A stretch of 64,000 nt of DNA, taken from positions 1-64,000 of the forward strand of contig CAYMAN010000001.1 in the NCBI GenBank assembly GCA_964388455.1, read 5' to 3'. A program made the translations under genes and the position numbers. Within the stretch, counting starts at the first letter, position 1. Each line of letters opens with the position of its first letter. This DNA comes from JBBRWO01 sp964388455 (lineage in GTDB: Bacteria > Actinomycetota > Coriobacteriia > Anaerosomatales > JAAXUF01). The notes below the pieces were generated by a model. The model was not told where the DNA came from, searched no databases, and saw only the letters and a list, made by a program, of their open reading frames with translations. Shown here one piece after another: positions 17,609-25,211 of the stretch.

Positions 17609-17753
17609 TGTGCACTCCCGTCACGTGGTGTTTGCAGTAGGGTCGGTGCGAGCATCGCGGCTGTCAAGCGAGAGGGCCCCGCCGCCCTGTAACCCCTCGC
17701 AGCCGCGGAGGGCTATCATCGGACTCGCAGCCACCGACACCAAGGAGTCGCAC

Positions 17754-18236
17754 ATGATCCCGCTGACCGCCACGCCCGAGGAACTCGTCGCCGCGTACAA
17801 GTCCGGTCCAGCGCTCCTGCAAGAGGCTCTCGCAGGACTCGACGATGCCGCGCTGCGGGCGCGACCCATCGCCGGCAAGCTGAGTTCGCTCGAGGTCGCC
17901 TGCCACATCGTGGACTCCGACCAGTTCATGTGCGACCGCATCAAGCGCACCATCGCCACGCACCGCCCGGTCCTTATCGGCGTGGAGTCGATCGACTACG
18001 ACCTGGCGCTCCACTACCACGAGCGCAACCTGGAGCTGGATCTGCATCTGCTCAAGGTGCAGCGCCAGCAGGTCGCTGAAGACATCGAGCGCCTCGACCC
18101 CGCGATCTGGGAACGCGTGGCTCTGCACAGCGAGAATGGCGAGCAGACGCTGCACGAGATCTTCCACCACGCTGTCGAACACCTTGAAGGCCACGTCGAG
18201 ACGATCCTGGAGAAGCGTCGCGCGATGCGGCTCTAG
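17754..18236 (+). CDS. DinB/YfiT-like metal-binding helical-bundle protein
   Basis: A 160-residue four-helix-bundle protein of the DinB superfamily. The three metal-ligand histidines are visible in EVACHIVDSD, and in FHHAVEHLEGH near the C-terminus. Relatives include thiol transferases (bacillithiol or mycothiol S-transferases) and unknown hydrolases. AAGGAGTCGCAC precedes the ATG; a TATCAT -10-like element lies at 17714-17719. A strong terminator follows. Confidence 0.88.
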   Translation: MIPLTATPEELVAAYKSGPALLQEALAGLDDAALRARPIAGKLSSLEVACHIVDSDQFMCDRIKRTIATHRPVLIGVESIDYDLALHYHERNLELDLHLLKVQRQQVAEDIERLDPAIWERVALHSENGEQTLHEIFHHAVEHLEGHVETILEKRRAMRL

Positions 18237-18290
18237 CCGCCGGCAGGAGCCGTGAGTCCACCTGGAGCGACAACCGCCCCGGACAGACTA

Positions 18291-18325
18291 ACTGGGACCC
18301 GCCCTGAGTACGGGCGGGTCCCAGT
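18291..18325. terminator. Bidirectional terminator between DinB and DUF1540 genes
   Basis: A perfect 14-base stem (ACTGGGACCCGCCC with its complement) and a 7-base loop lie between two convergent genes, able to end transcription from both sides. Confidence 0.85.
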
Positions 18326-18357
18326 GGTGACGCAAATCCCCGGTCAAGAGAGACCCA

Positions 18358-18639
18358 CTACTGCCGATACGTCATGCAATCAGCGTGGTCCTGATGACGA
18401 CCGAGCGTGATGCCGGAAGCATCGCATGACATCGCCTGATTGAAATGGCAGTCTTCGACCTTGCAGTCCCGGACTGCTGCCATGACGTCAGCAGGTATCA
18501 CTGCGCCCGTCGTGAACGTGTCGCACCGCGGATGCTCGTCCCCGATCTCGACGGCCGGCGCGCAGCACTCATCCCTGCAGTTCCAGGAACAATCCTCGGC
18601 AAGACACGTGACGACTGGAGCCTCGCTCTGCATATGCAT
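18358..18639 (-). CDS. DUF1540 domain protein, two cysteine-rich repeats
   Basis: A 93-residue protein with two DUF1540 modules: CLAEDCSWNCRDECCA followed by IGDEHPRCDTF, and CKVEDCHFNQAMSCDA followed by LGRHQDHADCMTY. The repeated CxxxxCxxN..xxC pattern suggests metal or Fe-S binding. A strong AGGAGGTGTAGCG precedes the ATG. The family is typical of clostridia and other anaerobes, of unknown function. A 15-base palindrome lies 23 bases upstream of the start. Confidence 0.88.
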   Translation of the reverse strand: MHMQSEAPVVTCLAEDCSWNCRDECCAPAVEIGDEHPRCDTFTTGAVIPADVMAAVRDCKVEDCHFNQAMSCDASGITLGRHQDHADCMTYRQ

Positions 18640-18661
18640 CGCTACACCTCCTTTCGTGTCG

Positions 18662-18676
18662 ACGTTCAGTGAACGT
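18662..18676. promoter_or_regulatory. Palindrome upstream of the DUF1540 gene
   Basis: ACGTTCAGTGAACGT is a perfect 7+7 inverted repeat around one base, located 23 bases before the DUF1540 start codon. A repressor site is the natural reading; no dedicated regulator gene is adjacent. Confidence 0.45.
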
Positions 18677-18772
18677 TCCCACGAAGAGGCTGTTGGTAAT
18701 CACTGCAAGGAATCGCTCTACTCGTAGCGGTACTCGATCCTGGTTCGTCGCTCGGTCTGACAACCGAGTGTG

Positions 18773-18788
18773 ATACCCTATGGGGTAT
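18773..18788. promoter_or_regulatory. CsoR/CstR-like operator upstream of the DUF2892 gene
   Basis: ATACCCTATGGGGTAT has ATACCC/GGGTAT arms, the form of operators bound by CsoR-family repressors such as the persulfide sensor CstR. It lies 32 bases before the DUF2892 start. No CsoR-family gene is in the window, so the regulator would be encoded elsewhere. Confidence 0.55.
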
Positions 18789-18819
18789 TGGCATACACAT
18801 CCGCTCAGAGGAGCCGTCC

Positions 18820-19041
18820 ATGTATCTCGACCGCTATCTTCGCCTGATCGCCGGCGTGTTCGTTCTCACCTCGGTCACACTCGCTTACTTCGTCAACCCG
18901 CTTTGGTTGATTCTCACAGCGTTCGTCGGCGTGAACCTGGTCATCGGCGGCGCCTTCGGCTGGTGCCCGATGGTCTCGATTCTTCGTAAGGTCGGCGTAC
19001 GCGAGCTTCCCGCAAGTACGAGCGGCTGCAGTTGCGGCTAA
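18820..19041 (+). CDS. DUF2892 (YgaP transmembrane-like) protein
   Basis: A 73-residue membrane protein that fits DUF2892: two hydrophobic helices (LIAGVFVLTSVTLAYFV and LTAFVGVNLVIGGAFGWCPM), then LRKVGV and a cysteine tail GCSCG. In YgaP the same helices anchor a rhodanese domain; here it stands alone. The upstream CsoR/CstR-type operator supports a link to persulfide or sulfane-sulfur stress, which is inference. Confidence 0.85.
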   Translation: MYLDRYLRLIAGVFVLTSVTLAYFVNPLWLILTAFVGVNLVIGGAFGWCPMVSILRKVGVRELPASTSGCSCG

Positions 19042-19070
19042 GCGCGGCGGCGTTCGTCGAACATAGGGCG

Positions 19071-19817
19071 TCAGACGCACGCGCTTGGTGCCACAGAAGC
19101 TGAAGACTCAACGGAGGCCGAGACGTTCTCGGCCTCCGTCGTGGGATAGAGGAACTTGCCGGCCGACAAAAGACGATGCTCGACGTATAGGCTGAGCGGC
19201 CACGCCGTCGCACCGACCCACACGGTCCAGGCCCAGAACTCGCCGCTGATGATCACGTTAGCGAGCAACGCGAAGACACATACCGCGACCCACTGCATGA
19301 CCGGCTTCCGCAGGTTCGCGCTCGGCCTCAACTCGACATCTTCGACGACACACGGCTTGGCGTGCATGACGCGCACCGTGTACGCGATCCATACGAGTCC
19401 GGCGATTCCCAGAAGCATGTCCGAGGCAGCGGCTGCGCCGTTGACTGCGCCGGTGGAGACGCCGAGAACCGTGAGAACGAACAGCATCCCGATCGACAGC
19501 CCGACGCTGATGGCGACCACGTGCAGGCGCAGACGAGCGGTGTACGCCTCGACGAACACCGCCGGCGGGGCCACGGGCTCGGCGGGTGCCGCCGGAACCG
19601 CGGGTTCCTCGGTGGCGAACTCCTTCACGAGCCCGCTCAGGTCGCCCATCGATGCGATGGCCATGCCCAGGGCCTCCTCCTGCGAGCGGCCGTCGGCGAC
19701 CAGGTCGGCCACCTTGGCGGTGAGGTCGGAGATGAGTTCCTCCTGCTGCTCGACCACTGCGGGCGTCTCGGCGATGCCGACGAACGCACCCTTCACGTAG
19801 TACTTGATGGCTTCCAT
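19071..19817 (-). CDS. Permease-prefix-domain membrane protein paired with PadR
   Basis: A 248-residue protein. Residues 1-70 are a helical permease-prefix (HAAS-like) domain with EELISDLTAKVADLVADGRS and ALGMAIASMGD; then an Ala/Pro linker and about five hydrophobic segments. The ATG at 19817 has AAGGAG 5 bases before it; a GTG at 19823 that overlaps the PadR stop is less likely. PadR-plus-HAAS pairs are usually co-transcribed, the PadR repressing the membrane protein. The last 25 codons contain a terminator-like hairpin. Confidence 0.8.
   Translation of the reverse strand: MEAIKYYVKGAFVGIAETPAVVEQQEELISDLTAKVADLVADGRSQEEALGMAIASMGDLSGLVKEFATEEPAVPAAPAEPVAPPAVFVEAYTARLRLHVVAISVGLSIGMLFVLTVLGVSTGAVNGAAAASDMLLGIAGLVWIAYTVRVMHAKPCVVEDVELRPSANLRKPVMQWVAVCVFALLANVIISGEFWAWTVWVGATAWPLSLYVEHRLLSAGKFLYPTTEAENVSASVESSASVAPSACV
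19111..19139. terminator. Hairpin inside the 3' end of the permease-prefix gene
   Basis: A perfect 13-base inverted repeat (ACGGAGGCCGAGA and complement) with a 3-base loop lies within the last 25 codons of the minus-strand gene. It is 70 bases after the convergent DUF2892 stop, so it probably terminates that plus-strand transcript while also being coding DNA. Confidence 0.6.
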
Positions 19818-19819
19818 GG

Positions 19820-20173
19820 TCACTCCTTCTCACTCTCGCCCGACACGAGCCGGTCGATCAGGGTGCGTGCACGCTTCCAGTCCTCGAGGTTGCGCAGGTA
19901 GGTCTCGCGTCCCTCGGGTGCGATGCGGTAGTACTTGCGCCGTCCGCCCTGGGACTCCTCGCCCCAGTACGAGCTGATGAGCCCCGCCGCTTCCATGCGC
20001 CGAAACGCCGAGTAGAGCGTCGGCTCCTTGAGCTCGTAGTCGCCGTCCGAGAGGATCCCGACCTGCTTGCAGATCTCGTAGCCGTATCGGTCCTGCCCGC
20101 TGAGCATCCCAAGCACGATCGTGTCGATGTGCCCGCGGATCAGATCACTACTGATTGGTGTCTCCACAGTCAT
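19820..20173 (-). CDS. PadR family transcriptional regulator
   Basis: A 117-residue winged-helix regulator: DTIVLGMLSGQDRYGYEICK, LKEPTLYSAFRRMEAAGLI and the wing GGRRKYYRIAPEGRE are standard PadR features, followed by a short dimerisation helix. GAAGGAGGTGCGGA precedes the ATG at 20173; an upstream in-frame start lacks a site. Its stop nearly abuts the permease-prefix gene. Direct repeats at 20205-20232 overlap its promoter. Confidence 0.92.
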   Translation of the reverse strand: MTVETPISSDLIRGHIDTIVLGMLSGQDRYGYEICKQVGILSDGDYELKEPTLYSAFRRMEAAGLISSYWGEESQGGRRKYYRIAPEGRETYLRNLEDWKRARTLIDRLVSGESEKE

Positions 20174-20194
20174 TCCGCACCTCCTTCGAACCGT

Positions 20195-20232
20195 AGTGTC
20201 CGACAAGGTATTATGTCTGTCAAGGTACTATG
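20195..20232 (-). promoter_or_regulatory. PadR promoter with overlapping direct repeats
   Basis: On the minus strand TTGACA (20223-20218) and GACACT (20200-20195) are 17 bases apart. Read on the plus strand, AAGGTATTATG (20205-20215) and AAGGTACTATG (20222-20232) repeat at a 17-base interval across it. Autoregulation by PadR is likely but the repeat is not the classical ATGT-N8-ACAT form. Confidence 0.45.
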
Positions 20233-20253
20233 CCGAGAATACTCGCCGAGACG

Positions 20254-20296
20254 ACGACGGCCCGGGTCGGCTGGAGAGCCGAACCCGGGCCGTCGT
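20254..20296 (-). terminator. Terminator after the 25-aa/84-aa mini-operon
   Basis: A near-perfect 18-base GC-rich stem (ACGACGGCCCGGGT arm, one bulge) with a 6-base loop lies 34 bases after the end of the 84-aa minus-strand gene. It supports that small open frame being a real transcribed gene. Confidence 0.7.
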
Positions 20297-20329
20297 GCGC
20301 GCGGTGTCGAAGGCCTACGCGTAGGCTGC

Positions 20330-20584
20330 CTACTTCAGGCGCCACGCATCGGTGATGCCGTGCTTCGCTCGGTCGATGCGATCGACTGCCCCAGGTCCGA
20401 GGCGGTCACGCGGCCTCGCGGCTGCATCAAAAGTCTCGCGCTGCTGCTTGGCGCCTGCGTTGTCGATGGCGATCGCCAACCTGATGGCACCGTCGCCGAA
20501 CACGGCTAGAGCGTGCGCGGTGTGTGCAGCGAAATCGAAGGGGTGTTGCGGTCGCGCCAGAGCGCGGGTGGTGGTCTGAAGCAT
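20330..20584 (-). CDS. Hypothetical 84-aa protein
   Basis: An 84-residue basic/alanine-rich product (start MLQTTTRALARPQHPFDF) not recognised as any family. A GGGAGGACCCCGCG site precedes the ATG. It is preceded on the same strand by a 25-aa open frame with its own ribosome site and an extended -10 promoter, and followed by a strong terminator, so the context is that of a short two-gene operon. No signal peptide or membrane segment is seen. An antisense frame exists but has no ribosome site. Confidence 0.5.
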   Translation of the reverse strand: MLQTTTRALARPQHPFDFAAHTAHALAVFGDGAIRLAIAIDNAGAKQQRETFDAAARPRDRLGPGAVDRIDRAKHGITDAWRLK

Positions 20585-20630
20585 CGCGGGGTCCTCCCGA
20601 GAATCGGGGTGCCCGCGACGCTTTAGAGTG

Positions 20631-20708
20631 TCAGGCGGCGCGGCGCACCGGAGTGGAGACGTACAGGTTGTATGGCGTCAACGACGCCTTCGGATGAATC
20701 GGATTCAC
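20631..20708 (-). CDS. Candidate 25-aa peptide
   Basis: GTG start at 20708, 25 codons, TGA at 20631-20633; the product begins MNPIHPKASLTPYNLYV and ends VRRAA. A strong GGAGGG lies 7 bases before the GTG. An extended -10 (TGT then TATTAT) lies at 20763-20755, giving a leader of about 40 bases. It may be a leader peptide for the 84-aa gene, a small functional protein or a peptide precursor. No modification enzyme is adjacent. Confidence 0.45.
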   Translation of the reverse strand: MNPIHPKASLTPYNLYVSTPVRRAA

Positions 20709-20754
20709 GTGTAGTCCCTCCTTCCGGTCGCGCTATCGAACTGACAGAGACTGC

Positions 20755-20763
20755 ATAATAACA
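20755..20763 (-). promoter_or_regulatory. Extended -10 promoter of the mini-operon
   Basis: TGTTATTAT on the minus strand (20763-20755) is a good extended -10 element within an AT-rich patch. Start site is predicted near 20748, upstream of the 25-aa frame. The divergent slipin gene starts 120 bases away. Confidence 0.5.
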
Positions 20764-20882
20764 GATGAAAACAGGATAGTGCCACGTCAAGCGCGCCGAT
20801 GCGCGTGCACGGGGGTATGATTGTCTGGAAGCGTCGCCCAGTCGCAACACCGCGGCTGCGAGCAGCAAGGGGGCACCATTTC

Positions 20883-21659
20883 ATGGCCACATTCGGCTAC
20901 ATCCTGTTTGTCATCGTCCTCGTCCTCATCGGACTCGCCCTTACCGGCCTGCGGGTCGCCAACGAGTACGAGCGCGCCGTCGTCTTCCGCCTCGGCCGCC
21001 TCACCGGCACTAAGGGTCCCGGCCTCTACTGGCTGATTCCGCTCGGTATCGAGCAGCAGAAGAAGGTCGACCTGCGCACCAAGACCATCGACATGGAGAG
21101 CCAGGAGTCGATCACCAAGGACTCCGTCACGGTCAAGGTCAACGCTGTCGTGTGGCTCAAGATCAACGACCCGATCAAGGCCGTCATCAACGTTGCCGAC
21201 TACTACACCGCGTCCTACCAGGTGGGGCTCACGAGCCTGCGCAACATCATCGGTCAGCACGTGCTCGACGAGGTGCTCAAGGAGCGCGACAAGATCAACG
21301 AGGCGCTGCAGCTCGTGGTCGACCAGGCCACCGAGCCGTGGGGCGTCAAAGTCGAGATGGTCGAGATGAAGGACGTCGAGATTCCCGTCAGCATGCAGCG
21401 CGCGATGGCACAGGAAGCGCAGGCCACGCGCGAAAAGCGTGCCCGCATCATCAAGGCCGAGGCCGAGCTCGAGTCATCGGTCAAACTGGGCGAGGCGTCC
21501 AAAGTCATCACCGAGAATCCGCTCGCGCTCGAGCTACGCCGCATGCAGATGATCACCGAGGTCGGCTCAGAACAGAACACGACCACCATCGTGATGATGC
21601 CGAGCGAGTTCGTGACGCTGGGTGCCGACATCGCCAAGGCGTTTCGAACCAAGGCATAG
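20883..21659 (+). CDS. SPFH/band 7 (slipin/stomatin-like) membrane protein
   Basis: A 258-residue protein with one N-terminal transmembrane helix (residues 4-22), then the band 7 domain (VANEYERAVVFRLGRLTG, PWGVKVEMVEMKDVEIP) and a C-terminal coiled coil (EAQATREKRARIIKAEAE). Such proteins form oligomeric membrane scaffolds, often with NfeD proteases; no NfeD gene is adjacent here. Start at 20883 with AAGGGGG upstream; the earlier in-frame start lacks a site. Followed 33 bases later by the fused synthase gene. Confidence 0.93.
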   Translation: MATFGYILFVIVLVLIGLALTGLRVANEYERAVVFRLGRLTGTKGPGLYWLIPLGIEQQKKVDLRTKTIDMESQESITKDSVTVKVNAVVWLKINDPIKAVINVADYYTASYQVGLTSLRNIIGQHVLDEVLKERDKINEALQLVVDQATEPWGVKVEMVEMKDVEIPVSMQRAMAQEAQATREKRARIIKAEAELESSVKLGEASKVITENPLALELRRMQMITEVGSEQNTTTIVMMPSEFVTLGADIAKAFRTKA

Positions 21660-21692
21660 ACGGTAGCCCGAATCCCCTAGCGGAGGACCTGC

Positions 21693-23324
21693 ATGCTCAA
21701 CGTGATCGTGTTCGCGTGCGGCGCTGCGCTCATGGCGCTCGAGATCGTAGCCGCGCGTGTGTTCGCCCCCGCGCTGGGCAACTCCATCTTCGTGTGGGGC
21801 AGCGTCATCTCCATCGTGATGATCGCACTGAGCCTCGGCTACTGGCTTGGCGGCCAGCTCGCCGACAGGCGCCACTCCGCCCGCGCGCTCGCGCCCCTGA
21901 TCGCGGGAGCCGGCGTGCTGACGGTGATCGTGCCGGTCATCGCCGCTGCGGCACTGCCGATGGCTGCCGACATGGGGCCGCGCATCGGCTCGTTGGTCGC
22001 ATCGGCGCTGATCTTCTTCCTGCCGGCACTGCTGATAGCGACAGTGTCGCCGCTGGGCGTGCGCCTCGCCGCCTCACGCGGGCTGACGCACATCGGGCGC
22101 TCCGCCGGCGGTCTCTACGCGATCTCGACCGGCGGCAGCATCGTAGGGACGCTAGCTACGTCGTTCTGGCTCATCCCGCTGCTGTCGCTCGAGCCGCTCA
22201 TCGTGGGTATCGGCTTCGTGCTGTTCGCGAGTGCGCTGATGGCGCTGGCGCTGCCGCGACTCTACCCCGAGGAGCCCGCGGCCGAGACGGAGCCCGCGAC
22301 CGGGACCGAGCCCGCGTCCGAAACGACCGGCGCCCACTCGGTCTCCGCGTCCCGCGCACCTCTCATGCGCACCGCGTGCGGCGCCGCTTCGCTCGCGATT
22401 GCGTTGGTAGCCCTCGGCGGGGTTCTCGGCGGGGTGGTGTTGACGGATGTGGCGTCGGTGCCTGCGAGCGATATCGCCGGCGAGCGCGTGCTGCATCGCG
22501 AGGACTCGCAGTATCACCGCATCACGGTGACTCAGGCCGACAACGTGCGGCATCTGCGATTCGACGCGAGCAACCAGACCGCCCTCGACATGGCCGACGG
22601 CTACCGCGGCGTCATCCGCTACCCCAACTACGCCGACCTCGCGCTGGCAGTTAACCCGGAGGCGAAGCGCGTGCTGATCCTGGGACTCGGCGGCGGGGCA
22701 CTGCCCAAACGCTGGTGGCGCGATTATCCGGACATGCAGATCGACACTGTGGAGATCGATCCGGCCGTGGTGCGCATCTCAAAGGAGTACTTCGACCTGC
22801 CGAGTGACCCGCGCCTCCGCGTGTTCACTCAGGACGCTCGCCGGTTCGTGCAGACGAGCACCGACACCTACGATGTCATCTTCGTCGACGCCTACTACGC
22901 CGACTCGCTCCCGTTTCACCTGACCACCAACGAGTTCTTCGGCGAGGTGAAGCGGCGGCTGGCTCCGGGCGGGGTGGTCGCCTACAACGCCATCGGATCG
23001 ATCACCGGCACGCGGAGCGAGCTGTTTCGCGGGATGCACAAGACCGTCTCGGCGAACTGGCAGAACGTGTGGGTCTTCCCCATCGGCATTGGGAGCAGCG
23101 GTTTGACGGAGCTGGGGCGCAACATCATCGTGCTGGCGTCCGACGCCTCCGTGAGCGACGATGAGCTGGTCCGCCGCATCGAGTCGAACGTTGACGGCCG
23201 AGTGAAGCTCGCCGAGTACCCCTCGTTCGCGGCGGACCTGTACACCAACACCATCGTCGCCGATGATGTGCCCCTGCTGACCGACGCCTATGCGCCGGTC
23301 GACTCGCTCATCAAGGTCAATTAG
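21693..23324 (+). CDS. Fused membrane-domain/spermidine-synthase-fold protein
   Basis: A 543-residue fusion. Residues 1-190 form about seven membrane helices; after a Glu/Thr/Pro linker and another helix, residues 275-540 are a spermidine-synthase-like class I methyltransferase fold with VLILGLGGGALPKRW, VEIDPAVV and FVDAYYADSLPFHL. The family is annotated as fused MFS/spermidine synthase; a true aminopropyl transfer is unproven and key polyamine-binding residues cannot be judged here. CGGAGG precedes the ATG. A second stand-alone homologue lies 1 kb downstream. Confidence 0.88.
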   Translation: MLNVIVFACGAALMALEIVAARVFAPALGNSIFVWGSVISIVMIALSLGYWLGGQLADRRHSARALAPLIAGAGVLTVIVPVIAAAALPMAADMGPRIGSLVASALIFFLPALLIATVSPLGVRLAASRGLTHIGRSAGGLYAISTGGSIVGTLATSFWLIPLLSLEPLIVGIGFVLFASALMALALPRLYPEEPAAETEPATGTEPASETTGAHSVSASRAPLMRTACGAASLAIALVALGGVLGGVVLTDVASVPASDIAGERVLHREDSQYHRITVTQADNVRHLRFDASNQTALDMADGYRGVIRYPNYADLALAVNPEAKRVLILGLGGGALPKRWWRDYPDMQIDTVEIDPAVVRISKEYFDLPSDPRLRVFTQDARRFVQTSTDTYDVIFVDAYYADSLPFHLTTNEFFGEVKRRLAPGGVVAYNAIGSITGTRSELFRGMHKTVSANWQNVWVFPIGIGSSGLTELGRNIIVLASDASVSDDELVRRIESNVDGRVKLAEYPSFAADLYTNTIVADDVPLLTDAYAPVDSLIKVN

Positions 23325-23341
23325 AAACTGGGTCCCACCTC

Positions 23342-24343
23342 GTGAAACGCCCCTCTGATGCCACTCTCGGCGCTCTGCTCGGACTCATCGGTGTCGCCGT
23401 GTTCAGCCTCACTCTGCCGATGACTCGGCTCGCTCTGCAGTCGTTCAACCCGGTGACGGTGTCGCTGGGGCGCTCCGTCATCGCGGCGTTCGTCGCCCTG
23501 CCGGTGCTGATGCTGACCCGCGCGCCGCGCCCCAACCGCGTGCAGCTGCGCGGACTCGTGGTGGTGTCGCTGGGAGTCATCGTCGGCTTCCCGCTGTTCT
23601 CCGCGATCGCGATGCAGTACGTGCCGGCGTCGCACGGTGCGGTACTCAACGGCGTGCTGCCTCTGATGACGGCGATGTGGGCCGCGGTCCTGCTGGGCGA
23701 GCGGCCGTCGCGCGCGTTCTGGCTGTGGGCGGTGCTCGGCTCGTCGCTGGTGATCGGCTTCGCGGCATGGCGAGGCCTTGGCGGCGACGCGGGGATCGCG
23801 GACGCGGCGATGCTGGTGGCGCTGGTGCTCTGCGGACTCGGGTACGCCGAGGGTGGGCGGCTGTCGCAGCAGCTTGGCGGCTGGCAGACCATCTGCTGGG
23901 CGCTCGTGATCAGCTTCCCGGTGCTCGCGGTCGCCGTCGGGATCTCGCTCGTGGTTGCCCCGCCGACCGCGATCGTGCCGGTCGCGATCCTCGGCATGGC
24001 GTACGTGTCGTTTGGCAGCATGTTGCTGGGATTCTTCGCGTGGTACTCCGGGCTAGCGCTGGGCGGCGTCGCGCGCGTCGGTCAGCTGCAGCTGACGCAG
24101 GTCTTCATGACGCTGGCAGCCGCGGCGCTGTTCTTTGGCGAGACGGTTCCGCCGGCGAGCTGGCTGTTCGCCGTGGGAGTCGTCGGGTGCGTGGCCGCGG
24201 GCCGGCGCGCGACTGTGGCGGCTCCGAGGCGCGAGCCGACAGCCGGAGGCGCGCTGCTCGATGGCAGCATACGTGCCGAGCACTCGCATCTCGAACTCGG
24301 CGCCATCCCCATCGCCGAATCCGAGCCGGCGTCCGGTGCCTGA
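23342..24343 (+). CDS. EamA family transporter
   Basis: A 333-residue protein with ten predicted helices in two EamA repeats (AVFSLTLPMTRLALQSF; MAYVSFGSMLLGFFAWYSGL) and a polar 45-residue C-terminal tail. The start is GTG at 23342, 17 bases after the fused synthase gene, with only a weak site. It is sandwiched between two spermidine-synthase-fold genes, the second overlapping its end by 8 bases, so it could export a product of those enzymes. Substrate unknown. Confidence 0.9.
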   Translation: MKRPSDATLGALLGLIGVAVFSLTLPMTRLALQSFNPVTVSLGRSVIAAFVALPVLMLTRAPRPNRVQLRGLVVVSLGVIVGFPLFSAIAMQYVPASHGAVLNGVLPLMTAMWAAVLLGERPSRAFWLWAVLGSSLVIGFAAWRGLGGDAGIADAAMLVALVLCGLGYAEGGRLSQQLGGWQTICWALVISFPVLAVAVGISLVVAPPTAIVPVAILGMAYVSFGSMLLGFFAWYSGLALGGVARVGQLQLTQVFMTLAAAALFFGETVPPASWLFAVGVVGCVAAGRRATVAAPRREPTAGGALLDGSIRAEHSHLELGAIPIAESEPASGA

Positions 24344-25163
24344 TTTCGATTCAGCGCACCACCTGGTTCGCGTGACGGACGACAACGGCGTCCGGTTGCT
24401 CAAGTTCGAGCGCAACCATCAGTCGTCGATGCGGCTCGACGACCCTTTCGAGACCGACATCGATTACGTCGCCTACCTGCATCTGGTGATGGCGGTCCGC
24501 CCGGACGCGCTGCGCACGCTGGTCATCGGCTTGGGCGGCGGCTCGCTGGTCAAGCGCATGTGGCGCGACTACGCCCCGATGCACCTCGACGCTGTGGAGC
24601 TCGATCCGGCGGTCGTGGACCTCGCCTACGACTATTTCATGCTGCCCGACGACGAACGCATCGTGGTCTACGCCGAGGACGGCCGCGATTTCCTGCGGCT
24701 CACCGATGCGACCTACGACATCATCGTGATCGACGCGTTCAACGACGACCACGTCCCGCGACACCTCATGACCGAAGAGTTCTTGCAGGAGTGCCGCGAT
24801 CATCTCTCGGCGGAGGGCGTGGTGGCGTACAACCTTATTGGTGCTGTGTATGGACCGCACAGCAAGCCCTTCCGGAGCCTGCATCGCACGGCAAACAACG
24901 TGTGGCGCAACGTGTGGACATTCCCCCTCGGCATCGCGGACGACATTCTCGATGACACACGCAACATAGTGCTCCTCGCGTCTGACACGGAGCTGTCCGA
25001 AGATGAGCTGCTGACGCGAATCGCTGATCGCGTGGGCGGCGCCGTGACCGTGCCGCGCTTCGAGCGCTTTGGCGAGGACCTCTATCGCAGCGGCATCCGC
25101 ACCGGCGACGTGCCGCTGCTGACCGACGAGTCGCCCACCCGTTCCCGCCCCCGTCGCCGCTAG
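24336..25163 (+). CDS. Spermidine-synthase-fold protein (stand-alone)
   Basis: A 275-residue protein with LVIGLGGGSLVKRMW, VELDPAVVDLAYDYF and VIDAFNDDHVPRHL, closely parallel to the C-terminal half of the fused protein at 21693. The start is uncertain: GTG at 24336 overlaps the transporter end by 8 bases without a clear ribosome site; GTG at 24373 is an alternative. Cytoplasmic, no membrane domain. Probably an aminopropyl- or methyltransferase-type enzyme of unknown substrate. Confidence 0.82.
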   Translation: MPDFDSAHHLVRVTDDNGVRLLKFERNHQSSMRLDDPFETDIDYVAYLHLVMAVRPDALRTLVIGLGGGSLVKRMWRDYAPMHLDAVELDPAVVDLAYDYFMLPDDERIVVYAEDGRDFLRLTDATYDIIVIDAFNDDHVPRHLMTEEFLQECRDHLSAEGVVAYNLIGAVYGPHSKPFRSLHRTANNVWRNVWTFPLGIADDILDDTRNIVLLASDTELSEDELLTRIADRVGGAVTVPRFERFGEDLYRSGIRTGDVPLLTDESPTRSRPRRR

Positions 25164-25211
25164 CAGAGTCGTGCTACGGTAAAAGACCCCCTCGTAATCT
25201 GGAGTCTGCCG

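Noticed and set aside
18237..18357. Short plus-strand GTG frame after the DinB gene
   Set aside because: It runs through a perfect terminator stem and has no independent support.
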